Numbered from the stretch's first letter, positions 19,375-29,243 are shown. The stretch: DNA of 64,000 nt from Acidisoma sp. L85 (GCF_009765865.1 NZ_LMUQ01000084.1:1-64000), one strand, 5' to 3'. The notes: a model not told the origin generated them from the letters alone. Program-made: numbers and translations.

Positions 19375-19785
19375 ATGAGCAAGCCAAAAACCCCTCGTAA
19401 GCTGGCTGAGACTGAAGCTCAGGCTCTGGTCAGCAATATCCGCGTGAGCCCGCGCAAGCTGAACCTGGTGGCGGGCATGATCCGCAACCAGCCGGCGGCG
19501 AAAGCTGTCGCGACGCTGACCTTCAGCAAGAAGCGGATCGCCCAGGATGTTCGCAAGGCACTGCAGAGCGCCATCGCGAATGCCGAGAACAATCATCAGC
19601 TCGACGTCGATCGGCTGGTGGTGACGCGCGCCGAGGTTGGCCGCTCGATCGTCATGCGCCGCTTCCAGGCGCGCGGTCGCGGTCGCGCTTCCCGCGTCGA
19701 GAAGTGGTTCGCCCATCTCAGGATCGTCGTTGCCGAGCGGGCGCAGGAAGCGGCCGCGCCCGAGACTACGCAGGAGGCCGCGTAA
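19375..19785 (+). CDS. rplV: 50S ribosomal protein L22
   Basis: A 136-aa L22, whose beta-hairpin lines the exit tunnel. [19 protein letters not shown] near the N-terminus and the [16 protein letters not shown] tunnel-hairpin region are conserved. The C-terminus has a short Ala/Glu-rich extension (about 15 residues) beyond the 110-aa E. coli form, ending APETTQEAA. One nucleotide separates it from rpsC. Confidence 0.96.
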   Translation: MSKPKTPRKLAETEAQALVSNIRVSPRKLNLVAGMIRNQPAAKAVATLTFSKKRIAQDVRKALQSAIANAENNHQLDVDRLVVTRAEVGRSIVMRRFQARGRGRASRVEKWFAHLRIVVAERAQEAAAPETTQEAA

Positions 19786-19786
19786 C

Positions 19787-20464
19787 ATGGGTCACAAAGT
19801 TAACCCGATTGGCTTGCGGCTTGGCATCAACCGCACCTGGGAGAGCCGCTGGTTCGCGAACCGCGACTACGCGAAGCTTCTCCATGAGGATCTGAAGCTC
19901 CGCCTGTTCCTGCGCCGCCGTTTGTCCGGCGCCGGCGTTTCCCGCGTGGTAATCGAGCGCCCGGCGAAGAAGCCGCGCGTCACGATCTATGCGGCGCGTC
20001 CCGGCGTCGTCATCGGAAAGAAGGGCCAGGACATCGAGGTCCTCCGCAAGGAACTGACTGCGATTGCCGGCGCCGAGGTCTCGCTGAACATCGTCGAGAT
20101 CCGCAAGCCCGAGATCGACGCGACCTTGGTGGCCGAGAACATCGCCCAGCAGCTTGAGCGGCGGGTTGCTTTCCGCCGCGCCATGAAGCGTGCGGTGCAG
20201 TCCGCCATGCGCCTCGGCGCGCAGGGCATTCGCATCAATTGCGGTGGCCGCCTCGGCGGTGCCGAAATCGCGCGGATGGAGTGGTATCGCGAGGGCCGGG
20301 TGCCGTTGCACACGCTACGCGCGGATATCGATTACGGCGTCGCGACCGCCAAGACGACCTATGGCACTTGCGGGGTCAAGGTTTGGGTCTTCAAGGGCGA
20401 AATCCTGGCGCACGATCCCATGGCGCAGGACCGCAAGGCCGCCGAACAAGCGCCGCAGCGGTAG
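19787..20464 (+). CDS. rpsC: 30S ribosomal protein S3
   Basis: A 225-aa S3 at the mRNA entry channel. [17 protein letters not shown] starts the protein; the KH domain reads [20 protein letters not shown]; the C-terminal domain has GCKGIRI-like [21 protein letters not shown] chose the ATG at 19787 as the family start. 16 nt to rplP. Confidence 0.97.
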   Translation: MGHKVNPIGLRLGINRTWESRWFANRDYAKLLHEDLKLRLFLRRRLSGAGVSRVVIERPAKKPRVTIYAARPGVVIGKKGQDIEVLRKELTAIAGAEVSLNIVEIRKPEIDATLVAENIAQQLERRVAFRRAMKRAVQSAMRLGAQGIRINCGGRLGGAEIARMEWYREGRVPLHTLRADIDYGVATAKTTYGTCGVKVWVFKGEILAHDPMAQDRKAAEQAPQR

Positions 20465-20480
20465 GACACGGAACAGGTTC

Positions 20481-20897
20481 ATGCTTTCTCCCAAGCGCAC
20501 GAAATACCGCAAGGCGCATAAGGGCCGTATTCACGGTCTCGCCAAGGGTAACACGCAGCTCAACTTCGGCGCCTTCGGCCTCAAGGCCTTGGAGCCGGAG
20601 CGCATCACGGCTCGCCAGATCGAGGCGGCTCGCCGCGCGATCACCCGCGCCATGAAGCGCACGGGCCGCGTCTGGATCCGCATCTTTCCGGATGTGCCGG
20701 TGTCGCAGAAGCCGGCCGAAGTCCGCATGGGCTCCGGCAAGGGCAGCCCGGAATTCTGGGTCGCTCGCGTGAAGCCCGGCCGCATTATGTTCGAGATCGA
20801 TGGCGTCTCCAACGAGATCGCGCAGATGGCGCTGACGCTCGGTGCGGCGAAGCTGCCGATCAAGACCAAGTTCGTCACCCGCATCGGAGAGGCGTGA
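20481..20897 (+). CDS. rplP: 50S ribosomal protein L16
   Basis: A 138-aa L16, which contacts the A-site t[19 protein letters not shown] opens it and [20 protein letters not shown] is the conserved centre containing the arginine that is hydroxylated in E. coli. One nucleotide separates it from rpmC. Confidence 0.97.
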   Translation: MLSPKRTKYRKAHKGRIHGLAKGNTQLNFGAFGLKALEPERITARQIEAARRAITRAMKRTGRVWIRIFPDVPVSQKPAEVRMGSGKGSPEFWVARVKPGRIMFEIDGVSNEIAQMALTLGAAKLPIKTKFVTRIGEA

Positions 20898-20898
20898 G

Positions 20899-21108
20899 AT
20901 GAGCAAGGAAGCTACCGACACCCGGGCCAAGACCCCGGATGAGCTGACCGCCCGGCTGGTGGATTTACGCCGCGAGCAGTTCAACCTGCGTTTCCAGCGC
21001 GCGACGGGGCAGAACGACAGCGTTGCCCGCGTGAAAGTGGTCCGTCGCGAAATCGCGCGGGTCAAGACGATCATTTCGGAGCGCGGTCGCGCTTCGGCAA
21101 AAGCCTGA
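20899..21108 (+). CDS. rpmC: 50S ribosomal protein L29
   Basis: A 69-aa L29 near the tunnel exit. The two-helix fingerprint is clear: [20 protein letters not shown], then RATGQ and [15 protein letters not shown]. Start at 20899 follows the rplP stop by 1 nt with GGAGAGG upstream. 13 nt to rpsQ. Confidence 0.96.
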   Translation: MSKEATDTRAKTPDELTARLVDLRREQFNLRFQRATGQNDSVARVKVVRREIARVKTIISERGRASAKA

Positions 21109-21121
21109 GGAGATAAGGGCG

Positions 21122-21400
21122 ATGTCTAGGCGCGTCCTATCGGGGCGAGTAGTGAGCGACAAGATGGACAAGACCTGTACGGTCCTGGTCGAGCGTCGCG
21201 TCATGCACCCGCTGTACAAGAAGTTCATTCGTCGTTCGAAGCGCTATGCCGCGCATGACGAGGAGAATGTCTGCAAGACCGGCGACCTGGTGCGGATCGA
21301 GGAATGCCCCCCGATCAGCAAGCGCAAGGCCTGGCAGGTGATCGAGCGCAACGGTGCGCTGCTTGGCGAGTTCGCCGAGCAGACCTCCGCGGCGGCGTGA
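21122..21400 (+). CDS. rpsQ: 30S ribosomal protein S17
   Basis: A 92-aa S17 OB-fold protein. [38 protein letters not shown] and [15 protein letters not shown] are conserved. A GAGGAGATAAGGGCG stretch provides the ribosome binding site. 10 nt to rplN. Confidence 0.96.
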   Translation: MSRRVLSGRVVSDKMDKTCTVLVERRVMHPLYKKFIRRSKRYAAHDEENVCKTGDLVRIEECPPISKRKAWQVIERNGALLGEFAEQTSAAA

Positions 21401-21410
21401 GGAGAGTCCG

Positions 21411-21779
21411 ATGATCAGCGCTGAAAGCAACCTCGAGGTTGCGGATAATTCGGGCGCGCGCCGTGTGCAGTGCATCAAGGTGCTCGGCGGCTCCAAGCGT
21501 AAGACGGCATCGGTCGGCGACGTGATCGTGGTCTCCGTGAAGGATGCCATTCCGCGCGGCAAGGTGAAGAAGGGCGACGTGCACCAGGCGGTGATCGTGC
21601 GCACGTCCTATCCGGTGCGTCGTTCGGACGGCAGCGCGATCCGCTTCGACCGCAATGCGGCGGTGCTGATCAACAAGCAGCTTGAGCCGATCGGCACGCG
21701 TATTTTCGGGCCGGTGGTGCGAGAGCTGCGGGCGCGGAAGTTCATGAAAATCATCAGCCTCGCGCCGGAGGTGCTGTAA
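21411..21779 (+). CDS. rplN: 50S ribosomal protein L14
   Basis: A 122-aa L14 at the subunit interface. The N-terminal [20 protein letters not shown] and [20 protein letters not shown] are diagnostic and length is exact for the family. GAGGAGAG lies before the ATG. 2 nt to rplX. Confidence 0.97.
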   Translation: MISAESNLEVADNSGARRVQCIKVLGGSKRKTASVGDVIVVSVKDAIPRGKVKKGDVHQAVIVRTSYPVRRSDGSAIRFDRNAAVLINKQLEPIGTRIFGPVVRELRARKFMKIISLAPEVL

Positions 21780-21781
21780 TC

Positions 21782-22099
21782 ATGGCCGCGCGTATCCGTA
21801 AGGATGACGAGGTTCTCGTCATCGCAGGCTCGGATAAGGGTAGCCGCGGTAAGGTGCTGCGGGTGATCCCGAAGCTCAATCGCGCTGTGGTGCAGGGCGT
21901 GGCGCTTGCCACGAAGCATCAGAAGCCATCGGGCCCGAATCAGGGCGGAAAGGTATCCCAGGAGCGGGCGATCGATCTGTCGAACCTGGCGCTGATCGAT
22001 CCGAAGACGGGTCAGAAGACCAAGGTGTCGTTCCGCGTTCTGGAAGGTGGGGACAAGGTCCGCATCGCCCGGAAGACCGGCGCGGTCATCGAGAGCTGA
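21782..22099 (+). CDS. rplX: 50S ribosomal protein L24
   Basis: A 105-aa L24, an assembly initiator of the 50S subunit. The KOW motif reads [20 protein letters not shown], followed by [18 protein letters not shown]. Follows rplN by 2 nt and precedes the GTG start of rplE by 10 nt. Confidence 0.96.
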   Translation: MAARIRKDDEVLVIAGSDKGSRGKVLRVIPKLNRAVVQGVALATKHQKPSGPNQGGKVSQERAIDLSNLALIDPKTGQKTKVSFRVLEGGDKVRIARKTGAVIES

Positions 22100-22109
22100 G
22101 GAGGCAGAG

Positions 22110-22667
22110 GTGAGCGAAACACAGGCTAAGCCGCGCCTCCAGGCGCTGTATGAATCCGAGATGCGCGATGCGCTCCGCAAGGAGTTCAGCTACGGCAATG
22201 TCATGGAAGTGCCGCGGCTGCAGAAGATCGTGATCAACATGGGCGTGGGCGAGGCGGCGGCGGACCAGAAGAAGCTGGATGCCGCGGTGTCCGAGCTGAC
22301 GCTGATCAGCGGGCAGCGCCCGGTGAAGACGGTGGCCAAGAAGGCGATCGCCGGCTTCAAGATCCGCAAGGGTCTGCCGATCGGCTGCAAGGTCACACTG
22401 CGTCAGGCGCGGATGTACGAGTTCCTTGACCGTCTGGTGACGATCGCGCTGCCTCGCGTGCGGGATTTTCGCGGCATCACCGGCAAGGGTTTCGACGGGC
22501 GCGGCAACTTCGCCATGGGCCTGAAGGAACAGATCATCTTCCCGGAGATCGTCTACGACAAGGTCGAGTCGATCCGCGGCATGGACATCGTATTCGTGAC
22601 GAATGCGAAGACCGATGCGGAAGCGAAGGCCCTTCTCAAGGGCTTCTCGATCCCCTTCGCCAACTGA
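22110..22667 (+). CDS. rplE: 50S ribosomal protein L5 (GTG start)
   Basis: A 185-aa L5, which binds 5S r[31 protein letters not shown] and [20 protein letters not shown] are conserved. The start is GTG at 22110 with AGGAGG upstream; an in-frame ORF extends further back but overlaps rplX. A 77-nt gap with a small GC hairpin follows before rpsN, the largest gap between any two genes of the S10-spc block. Confidence 0.96.
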   Translation: MSETQAKPRLQALYESEMRDALRKEFSYGNVMEVPRLQKIVINMGVGEAAADQKKLDAAVSELTLISGQRPVKTVAKKAIAGFKIRKGLPIGCKVTLRQARMYEFLDRLVTIALPRVRDFRGITGKGFDGRGNFAMGLKEQIIFPEIVYDKVESIRGMDIVFVTNAKTDAEAKALLKGFSIPFAN

Positions 22668-22744
22668 GCTTAACGAGACGCGTTTAGGAAAACCGCGGCC
22701 ACGCCTTGCGCGACGGCCGATAGGTTCCGGAGGATATAGACAGG

Positions 22745-23050
22745 ATGGCCAAAACTTCCCAGGTCAACCGCAACGCGAAGCGCCAGGCTATGGTGATTCG
22801 CGACAAGTCCAAGCGGGCTGCCCTTAAGTCGATCTTGAAGGACCGCGAGGTCCCGGTCGAAGAGCGTTTCGAGGCCTCGGTGCGTCTTGCACAGTTGCCG
22901 CGCAACGGTTCGCGGACTCGCGTGCGCTTGCGTTGCGAGCTGACCGGACGTTCGCGCGGAAATTATCGCAAGTTCCGCCTTTGCCGCATCGCTTTGCGCG
23001 ACCTCGCCAGCTCGGGTCAGATCCCGGGCATGGTGAAGGCCAGCTGGTAG
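22745..23050 (+). CDS. rpsN: 30S ribosomal protein S14 (zinc-free long form)
   Basis: A 101-aa S14 of the long type that lacks the CxxC...CxxC zinc motif of short S14. The C-terminal [19 protein letters not shown] and [18 protein letters not shown] are conserved. Its strong site GGAGGATATAGACAGG precedes the ATG. 11 nt to rpsH. Confidence 0.96.
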   Translation: MAKTSQVNRNAKRQAMVIRDKSKRAALKSILKDREVPVEERFEASVRLAQLPRNGSRTRVRLRCELTGRSRGNYRKFRLCRIALRDLASSGQIPGMVKASW

Positions 23051-23061
23051 GGGGATCAACG

Positions 23062-23460
23062 ATGTCGATGTCCGATCCCTTAGGGGATATGCTTACCCGC
23101 ATCCGCAATGCGCAGCGGGCGAACCACGCGGTTTGCGTGGCGCCTGCTTCGCAGCTGCGAGCCAATGTGCTGAACGTGTTGCAGCGTGAAGGCTTCATCC
23201 GCGGCTTTTCCAGTGAGGAATTGCGGCCCGGCCTGGCGCAGCTTCGCATCGAGCTGAAATACAATGAGGGGCAGCCGGTGATCAAAGAGATCACCCGCGT
23301 CTCCCGCCCCGGCCGCCGCGTCTACTCGAAGATCCGCGAGTTGCCGCGTGTCTATAGCGGCCTCGGCGTGTCGATTTTATCGACGCCGCGCGGGGTGTTG
23401 AGCGACCAGGAGGCCCGCGCCGCCAATGTTGGCGGCGAAGTCCTCTGCCGGGTCTTCTGA
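23062..23460 (+). CDS. rpsH: 30S ribosomal protein S8
   Basis: A 132-aa S8, a central-domain 16S rRNA binder. [18 protein letters not shown] begins the protein and [19 protein letters not shown] closes it. In E. coli S8 represses the spc operon by binding near rplE; a related site is not evident here. 13 nt to rplF. Confidence 0.96.
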   Translation: MSMSDPLGDMLTRIRNAQRANHAVCVAPASQLRANVLNVLQREGFIRGFSSEELRPGLAQLRIELKYNEGQPVIKEITRVSRPGRRVYSKIRELPRVYSGLGVSILSTPRGVLSDQEARAANVGGEVLCRVF

Positions 23461-23473
23461 GGGGGCTGGATCA

Positions 23474-24007
23474 ATGTCACGCGTAGGCAAATATCCGGTC
23501 GAGATCCCGAAGGGCGTCGAGGTCAACGTCGTCAATGGCATCCTCATCGCCAAGGGCAAGCTCGGCGAGCAGCGGCTGACTTTGACCGAACTGGTCGATG
23601 TCACAGTCGAGGACGGCAAGGTTTCGGTCGCCCCGCGGTCGAAGGAAGCGCCGTCGCGCATGATGTGGGGCACCACGCGCTCCCTCATCGCGAATGTGCT
23701 GAAGGGCGTCTCCACCGGCTTCGAAGTCGGAATGGAGATCACCGGCACCGGTTACCGGGCGTCGGTGCAGGGCAAGAACCTGGTCATGAACCTCGGCTTC
23801 TCGCATGACGTCGTGTTTCCGGTTCCTGAGGGGATCAGCATCAACTGCCCGCGCCCGATCGAAATCAGGGTCAAGGGCATGGACAAGCGGCAGGTCGGCC
23901 AGGTGGCTTCGGAAATCCGTGGATGGCGCCCCCCGGAGCCCTACAAGGGCAAGGGCGTGCGCTACCTGACCGAAACCATCCGCCGCAAGGAAGGCAAGAA
24001 GAAGTAA
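23474..24007 (+). CDS. rplF: 50S ribosomal protein L6
   Basis: A 177-aa L6 with two related domains. [16 protein letters not shown] opens it, [16 protein letters not shown] is in domain 1, and [20 protein letters not shown] ends domain 2. Its TAA shares one base with the rplR ATG (TAATG), so the two are translationally coupled. Confidence 0.97.
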   Translation: MSRVGKYPVEIPKGVEVNVVNGILIAKGKLGEQRLTLTELVDVTVEDGKVSVAPRSKEAPSRMMWGTTRSLIANVLKGVSTGFEVGMEITGTGYRASVQGKNLVMNLGFSHDVVFPVPEGISINCPRPIEIRVKGMDKRQVGQVASEIRGWRPPEPYKGKGVRYLTETIRRKEGKKK

Positions 24008-24369
24008 TGAGCGCGAACCAGGATCTCCGGCAGCGCCGGCGGGAACGTCTGCGCTACCAGCTTCGCCAGAAGTCCGGTGGCCGGTTGCGGCTTTCGGTGT
24101 TTCGCTCCGGCAAGCACATCTATGCCCAGGTCATCGACGATGTGGCCGGCCGCACTTTGGCCGCCGCATCCAGCCTGGACAAGGATCTGAAGGCCGGGCT
24201 GAAGACGGGCGCGGACAAGGACGCGGCGGCGGCGGTCGGCAAACTCGTCGCCGAGCGCGCGGTGGCGGCTGGCGTGAAGGAAGTGGTCTTCGACCGCGGC
24301 GCCTATTTGTATCACGGGCGCGTCAAGGCGCTGGCGGAGGCTGCCCGCGAGGGCGGCCTGGCCTTCTGA
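24007..24369 (+). CDS. rplR: 50S ribosomal protein L18
   Basis: A 120-aa L18, a 5S rRNA binder. [20 protein letters not shown] and the C-terminal [20 protein letters not shown] are diagnostic. Starts on the last base of the rplF stop; 11 nt to rpsE. Confidence 0.96.
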   Translation: MSANQDLRQRRRERLRYQLRQKSGGRLRLSVFRSGKHIYAQVIDDVAGRTLAAASSLDKDLKAGLKTGADKDAAAAVGKLVAERAVAAGVKEVVFDRGAYLYHGRVKALAEAAREGGLAF

Positions 24370-24380
24370 GGGATTTGTAG

Positions 24381-24953
24381 ATGGCACGGGAAGCAAGGGA
24401 CAGCGGCCGCGGCGGACAGCGCGACCGTGACCATAGCGACGAGTTCATCGACAAGCTGGTCACCATCAACCGCGTGGCCAAGGTGGTGAAGGGCGGCCGT
24501 CGTTTCGCATTCGCAGCCTTGGTGGTGGTGGGTGACCAGAAGGGCCGCGTTGGCTTCGGCGCCGGTAAGGCGCGTGAAGTGCCCGAGGCGATCCGCAAGG
24601 CGACCGAGCGGGCCAAGCGCGGCCTGATCCGGGTGCCGATGAAGGAAGGCCGCACGCTGCATCATGACGCGCTCGGCCACTACGGCGCGGGCAAGGTCAT
24701 CCTGCGCGCCGCACCGGCCGGCACCGGCATCATCGCCGGCGGCCCAATGCGCGCCGTGCTGGAGACTTTGGGGATCGGCGATGTCGTCGCGAAATCGATG
24801 GGCAGCCGCAACCCGCATAACATGATCAAGGCGACCTTCGACGCCCTGCAGAACTGCGCGAGCCCCCGCTCGGTCGCGTCGCGCCGCGGCAAGAAGGTCA
24901 ATGACATCCTGGGCAAGCGCGATGCCCCGGCGGAGGCAGCGGATGCCGCTTGA
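24381..24953 (+). CDS. rpsE: 30S ribosomal protein S5
   Basis: A 190-aa S5, involved in decoding fidelity and mRNA unwinding. [20 protein letters not shown], the signature [17 protein letters not shown] and [18 protein letters not shown] are conserved. It has about 20 extra residues over the E. coli protein, mostly at the two ends. It overlaps rpmD by 11 nt, an unusually long overlap for this operon. Confidence 0.97.
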   Translation: MAREARDSGRGGQRDRDHSDEFIDKLVTINRVAKVVKGGRRFAFAALVVVGDQKGRVGFGAGKAREVPEAIRKATERAKRGLIRVPMKEGRTLHHDALGHYGAGKVILRAAPAGTGIIAGGPMRAVLETLGIGDVVAKSMGSRNPHNMIKATFDALQNCASPRSVASRRGKKVNDILGKRDAPAEAADAA

Positions 24954-25137
24954 GAAACCCCGCGTGAAGGTCACGCAGATCACCTCCGGCAATGGGCAGA
25001 AGCCCGGCCAGCAGGCGACCTTGATCGGTCTCGGCCTCAACAAGATCGGCCGCACGCGTGAGGTGGAAGACACCCCCTCGACGCGCGGCATGATCCGCAA
25101 GGTTGCTCATCTCATTCGTGTCGAGGAGCGGTCCTGA
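24943..25137 (+). CDS. rpmD: 50S ribosomal protein L30
   Basis: A 64-aa L30. [20 protein letters not shown] and [20 protein letters not shown] are diagnostic. It begins inside the last codons of rpsE in another frame, so translation is probably coupled. 27 nt to rplO. Confidence 0.94.
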   Translation: MPLEKPRVKVTQITSGNGQKPGQQATLIGLGLNKIGRTREVEDTPSTRGMIRKVAHLIRVEERS

Positions 25138-25164
25138 CCTGATCGGGGCCAAGGATAGCAGACG

Positions 25165-25644
25165 ATGAAGCTCAACGAACTGCGCGATAACAAGGGTGCG
25201 CGGCCCACTTCCAAGCGGCTTGGCCGTGGCATTGGCTCGGGCAAGGGCAAGACCTCCGGCAAGGGCGTCAAGGGCCAGAAGGCGCGTGAGGGCGTGAGCC
25301 TGAACGGCTTCGAGGGCGGCCAGCTGCCGATCTACCGGCGGCTACCCAAGCGCGGCTTCCGCAATGTGTCGCGCAAGCAGTTCTCGCCGATCAATCTGGA
25401 CACGCTGGAGAAGGCCCTGGCGGACGGCAAGATCGACGCTGGCCAGACCATCACCGAGGCCAGTCTGCGCGCGGCCGGGCTGATCGGCCATAACAAGACG
25501 GACGGTGTTCGTCTGCTGGCTCGTGGCGAGATCACTCGCGCGGTGACAATCGCGGTCAACGGCGCTTCGGCGACCGCGGTGGCCGCCATCGAGAAGGCGG
25601 GCGGCAAGGTAGAGCTGCCGGCAGAGAAGACCGCCGCGGCTTAG
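25165..25644 (+). CDS. rplO: 50S ribosomal protein L15
   Basis: A 159-aa L15, a late assembly protein. [15 protein letters not shown] and [17 protein letters not shown] are conserved, followed by a [17 protein letters not shown] end. In most bacteria secY follows directly. Here the gene is followed by about 100 nt and a terminator, so it is the last ribosomal gene of this transcript. Confidence 0.97.
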   Translation: MKLNELRDNKGARPTSKRLGRGIGSGKGKTSGKGVKGQKAREGVSLNGFEGGQLPIYRRLPKRGFRNVSRKQFSPINLDTLEKALADGKIDAGQTITEASLRAAGLIGHNKTDGVRLLARGEITRAVTIAVNGASATAVAAIEKAGGKVELPAEKTAAA

Positions 25645-25747
25645 GCTGCGCGCGCTTCACCGGAGGCGCCGATCCAGTCACGCCGGCTAGGCCAGGTAAC
25701 GGCCTAGAAACGGTGTGGATGTCGTCAGGCATCTCGTCGAATTCATA

Positions 25748-25788
25748 AAGGGCGGCCTGTCGCATGACTGGCCGCCCTTCGTTTCTTG
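25748..25788 (+). terminator. Rho-independent terminator of the ribosomal cluster
   Basis: A 10-bp perfect GC-rich stem (AAGGGCGGCC, 25748-25757, with GGCCGCCCTT, 25770-25779), a 12-nt loop and a T-rich tail (CGTTTCTT). A weaker 7-bp hairpin CTAGGCC/GGCCTAG at 25687-25707 precedes it. Together they separate rplO from the acyltransferase. Confidence 0.85.
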
Positions 25789-25838
25789 CGGGATGATTTA
25801 GATTGACCCGCGCGGCGGCGGCGTAGCAAAGCACCGCC

Positions 25839-26924
25839 ATGCGCCAGGAAAGCTTTTCTTTGACCTCGATCCGCGGATTCGCGGCGCTCTGGGTCTTCGG
25901 TCATCACCTCGATCTGATGCTTGGCGTGATGGGCTATCCGCTTTACGGCCCGGCGTTGAAGCCGGGCTATGTCTCGGTCGATATCTTCTTCATTCTCAGC
26001 GGCTTCATTCTGACCACGGTCTATCGCGGTCTCGAATGGCGTGGCGTTGGCCGCTTCCTGACCCGGCGCGTCTTCCGGGTCTATCCGATGCATCTATTCG
26101 TGCTTGGCGCCATGCTGGTGCTTTGGCTCGACCTCTATCTCAGACATGGGGTGCATGACCCGACACAGGAGTTGCGGTGGCTGCCGCTCCAGGCGCTGAT
26201 GCTCCAGCCCTTTTTCTACCATCAGCTCATGTGGAACGCGGTGAGTTGGTCGGTCGCGGTCGAGCTGGTGTGCTACATCGTCTTTCCGCTGGTGATCATG
26301 CGGATGCGCCATGCGCCGATGTGGCTGCTGAGCCTGGCGATCCTGGTTCTGGCCCGGCTCGAAATCCATTTGCAGAATTATGATGTGGTGATCTGGGGTT
26401 GGGGGGCGGTGTTTCGCGGCTTGGTCGGATTCGGCCTCGGGCTCGCGATCCGGCTGGTGAGCGAGAAGTTCACGACGCCCTCCCGCGCAGTCGCGAGCGT
26501 GATCGAGCTTGTGGCCCTCGCGGGCATCGTCGCCTCGGTCGCCACCCAGCATGTGCCTTACGTGCCGCTCTTTGCCGCGATGCTGATCGTCGCTCTGTCC
26601 TGGGAGGCCGGGGTGGTCGCCTGGGTGCTGGGCTTCGGGGTGTGTTTCTGGCTCGGGCGGATTTCCTTCTCGGTTTATCTGCTGCATGCCGAGGCGATCG
26701 GCCAGATATGGTCGCGCTTCCCGCCGAGCCGGCTGCCCTTCTCGCATAGGGTGGACGGTATCGTGTGGTCGCTCATGACGGTCTGCATCGTCTTGGCGGT
26801 AGCCACCGTGACGTGGCGCCTGGTGGAGGAGCCTTGCCGGCGCTGGGGCGGCCGAATCGGGCGCAGGGTCCAGGCGGCGACGGTTCACGCCGTGCCAGCC
26901 TCCGCGCCGGCCGGTGCGGATTGA
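25839..26924 (+). CDS. Acyltransferase 3 family membrane protein (OafA/YrhL-like)
   Basis: A 361-aa integral membrane acyltransferase with about ten hydrophobic segments. The N-terminal SIRGFAALWVFGHHLD contains the Arg-x10-His pair that marks the family, and VSVDIFFILSGFILT is the second conserved block. Such proteins O-acylate surface polysaccharides or other envelope glycans from a cytoplasmic acyl donor. It begins after the ribosomal terminator and has its own start at 25839; no operon partner is present. Substrate unknown. Confidence 0.88.
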   Translation: MRQESFSLTSIRGFAALWVFGHHLDLMLGVMGYPLYGPALKPGYVSVDIFFILSGFILTTVYRGLEWRGVGRFLTRRVFRVYPMHLFVLGAMLVLWLDLYLRHGVHDPTQELRWLPLQALMLQPFFYHQLMWNAVSWSVAVELVCYIVFPLVIMRMRHAPMWLLSLAILVLARLEIHLQNYDVVIWGWGAVFRGLVGFGLGLAIRLVSEKFTTPSRAVASVIELVALAGIVASVATQHVPYVPLFAAMLIVALSWEAGVVAWVLGFGVCFWLGRISFSVYLLHAEAIGQIWSRFPPSRLPFSHRVDGIVWSLMTVCIVLAVATVTWRLVEEPCRRWGGRIGRRVQAATVHAVPASAPAGAD

Positions 26925-26927
26925 GGA

Positions 26928-27485
26928 TCAGCGAAGGGCGGCGCGCTGGGTGACCTGCCCTCTCGGCGGCAGATAGGTCACGGCATCGCCGGTCCGAACC
27001 TCGCCTTCGCACTCAACGATGCCCACCAGCCCCCGGCGGCCTATCGCTGCCTTGGGGAATAGTGCTGCCAGTCGCGGCCGCCCATGCGCCGCAGCGAGTT
27101 TCTCGGCGGGGAAGCGGCAAGGCGCGTTTTGCTCGGTCACGAAGATCGTCGCGCCGGACGGGAACCGCAGCCGTGTTGCCGAGGGCAGCAAGCTGAGGCC
27201 GGGGGCTTCCGACAAGACGAGATTGGCGCCCAGCAACTCGGGCTGAACAACGGGAATATCCATCGCCCGGGCGACCTCGGCGCATTCCTCGACCGAAAGG
27301 AGAGAGATCTGCCGGGTATTGGCGATCGCGGTGCCGCGCTTGTGCCACGGCGTCCGCGCATCCGCCGCGCGCATAGGCCCCGCATGGCGGTCTCCGGCGA
27401 TGCCCGTCAGGGTCAGGCACAGCGTCTCGACCCGGCGACTGACGAAGTCAGCACCGTCGGCGATGAGGAGCGTGGCGACCTGCAT
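26928..27485 (-). CDS. MOSC-domain sulfurase-like protein
   Basis: A 185-aa MOSC domain protein. GIAGDRHAG near residue 30, RQISLLSVEE, and the cysteine segment TEQNAPCRFP near residue 115 (the sulfur-carrying cysteine of the MOSC fold) identify it. Such domains bind molybdenum cofactor and may carry sulfur. It is convergent with the acyltransferase (3 nt gap) and divergent from the GntR regulator. No molybdoenzyme gene is adjacent, so its partner is unknown. Confidence 0.82.
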   Translation of the reverse strand: MQVATLLIADGADFVSRRVETLCLTLTGIAGDRHAGPMRAADARTPWHKRGTAIANTRQISLLSVEECAEVARAMDIPVVQPELLGANLVLSEAPGLSLLPSATRLRFPSGATIFVTEQNAPCRFPAEKLAAAHGRPRLAALFPKAAIGRRGLVGIVECEGEVRTGDAVTYLPPRGQVTQRAALR

Positions 27486-27663
27486 GACGTAGCCTCCGGC
27501 GACAGCGCTTAGGCGTCAAGCCGGTTGGGGAATGCGCGATGAGCGGCCTCGAGACCCTCGACGGTTGTGAGCGGGAGCCGATTCTTCCGAGCCTGGGCTT
27601 CACGGATGGCGCGCCGTGTTTACGATGGTGACTTTGGGGCAAGGGCGGCTTAAGCAAGCGGGT

Positions 27664-27676
27664 AATGTCTGACAAT
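27664..27676. promoter_or_regulatory. Candidate GntR/FCD operator over the regulator start codon
   Basis: AATGTCTGACAAT is a 13-bp near-perfect palindrome (one mismatch) that includes the ATG of the GntR gene. It resembles the TTGTCTGACAA operators I recall for FadR-subfamily GntR regulators, which suggests autoregulation. It is short and part of coding sequence, so chance is possible. Confidence 0.33.
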
Positions 27677-28489
27677 AAAGTTCACGTCAAAAGACCGCGG
27701 ACCGCGCGGCGTGCCGCCGGTTTAGGGAGCGCCACCAACCGAAGCGACGACGTGGCGGAGACGATCGGCCGTCGCATCGTAGGCGGCCAGACGCCTTCGG
27801 GCTCGACCCTGCCGCCGGAGCTGGAGCTTTGCGCCAGCCTGGGGGTCTCGCGCGCCGCGTTGCGCGAGGGGTTCAGGCTGCTGGCGGCGAAGGGCATGAT
27901 CGTCGGGCGTCGCAAGCTCGGCACCATCGTGCGCCCGCTGGCGGACTGGAACATGCTCGATGCCTCGGTGCTCGCCTGGCATCTCGAGCAGGAGCCGTCC
28001 GAGGTTTACATCAACGGGCTGTTCGAGGCGCGCATGGTCGTCGAGCCCTCGGCCGCTGCCCTGGCCGCGCGCCGCGCGACGTCGGAGGAGGTAGCGCGGA
28101 TCGCGGCCGCCTATCACGACATGGCGGTGGCTCAGGCGGCGGCGATGGATCGGGTGCCGCGCGACAGCGAGGATCATGACGAGACGGCGCGCACGGTCGC
28201 CGCGGATTTGCGATTCCACCAGGCGGTTCTGGCGGCGACGGGCAATTACTTTCTGTCGTCCTTCGTGGCGCTCATCGGTTCCTCGCTGAGAGCATCGTTC
28301 AGGCTCAACTGGCTCACGCAGTCCTCGGCGCCGGAATTGTCGCTGGGGCGGCACGAGGCGGTCTTGGAGGCGATCCGTGCGCGGTCGGAGGATGGCGCGC
28401 GAGAAGCGATGCAGGTGCTGCTCGACACCGCGGCGGAGGATGCGCGGCAGGCACTGGTGAAGGCGCGGCCTGCGGTCGGTGTTTCGTGA
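27665..28489 (+). CDS. GntR-family transcriptional regulator, FadR/FCD subfamily
   Basis: A 274-aa DNA-binding regulator. The winged helix spans about residues 27-90 (DDVAETIGRRIVGGQTPSG, LCASLGVSRAALREGFRLL, KGMIVGRRKLGTIV). The effector (FCD) domain from about 100 to 260 includes LFEARMVVEPSAAALAARR, DLRFHQAVLAATGN and GRHEAVLEAI, the acid and histidine positions that usually bind metal and a sugar acid or carboxylate. It faces away from the MOSC gene. No catabolic operon is adjacent, so the target is unknown. Confidence 0.88.
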   Translation: MSDNKVHVKRPRTARRAAGLGSATNRSDDVAETIGRRIVGGQTPSGSTLPPELELCASLGVSRAALREGFRLLAAKGMIVGRRKLGTIVRPLADWNMLDASVLAWHLEQEPSEVYINGLFEARMVVEPSAAALAARRATSEEVARIAAAYHDMAVAQAAAMDRVPRDSEDHDETARTVAADLRFHQAVLAATGNYFLSSFVALIGSSLRASFRLNWLTQSSAPELSLGRHEAVLEAIRARSEDGAREAMQVLLDTAAEDARQALVKARPAVGVS

Positions 28490-28565
28490 TTGAGTGGCGG
28501 CGGGCGCTGTGGATGGGTAGCCCATCTACAGTCTGGGATCCGGCTTAGTTTTGACGAAAGAGTGC

Positions 28566-28630
28566 CGGATTGGCTGGGCCTGGATGGTCCATACCCAGCC
28601 AATCGCGGTCGTTACGGCATCCGTTACCCT
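28566..28630 (+). repeat. Palindromic repeat pair, copy 1
   Basis: GGATTGGCTGGG and CCCAGCCAATC face each other around a short spacer, followed by CGCGGTCGTTACGGCATCCG. A second, diverged copy lies at 29237-29300 in the same orientation. The internal palindrome would form an 11-bp hairpin. Confidence 0.65.
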
Positions 28631-29175
28631 AGATGTGTGCTTACGCTTCGGTTCCAGACGCAGGCATCCAAGTGGACGAGAGGTTGAGACGGCGCGTTGA
28701 CGGCGGCAAGCCAAGTATAGACGGCGTTATCGGCGGCTGGAAGCTGGCCGTCGCGGGCTGCATATTCAAACGCGCTGCGCTAGCGCGTAGTTCTTCCCAG
28801 CGCTCTATTGAAGGCCTCACGACCGAAAGCCGTACTGATCGTGGCGGAGGTCCGCCGAAAGACGCTGGAGGTGCAGGCATAAATGCTCCTTTTTTTATAG
28901 CGTCCGTTCGATAATTCCTGACCGATTTCCAAATGATGAACGCGAGTAATCTCACTATTGAATGTCAGGGCGCCGAATTTGTAAGGGGCATATATTTTGG
29001 AACGGCGGCCTATCTTTGTTGCCGCTCAGATTCCGAGAAAATCGATGAAGATGATTAAAGGTATCGGGCACCAACCTGCGGCACCTCCCCTCATCGCGCT
29101 CAGCCGACAACGGCACTATCGCGCGCGAGTGAGGGCACGCTCACCCGAGGGGCACCGAAGGGGAACGCTACCCGC

Positions 29176-29243
29176 ACCCCTAACCACGCGCGACCTCCCC
29201 ACCCCGGAACGCCGCCGCCTTGAACACACCAAGGATGCGGATT
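29176..29243 (-). pseudogene. Duplicated 3' fragment of pheA
   Basis: Read on the minus strand, this fragment encodes IRILGVFKAAAFRGGEVARG and a stop, matching the last residues of the real pheA (IRILGVFKAAAFRGGKGESD) 750 nt away. Thirty consecutive bases are identical between the two and flanking similarity reaches past the stop codon. The 5' side breaks off at palindromic repeat copy 2. It is a remnant, not a gene. Confidence 0.8.

Noticed and set aside
28641-28955. 104-aa minus-strand frame in the scar region
   Set aside because: No ribosome binding site, no domain, and composition like random GC-rich sequence; overlapping frames on the other strand are equally open.
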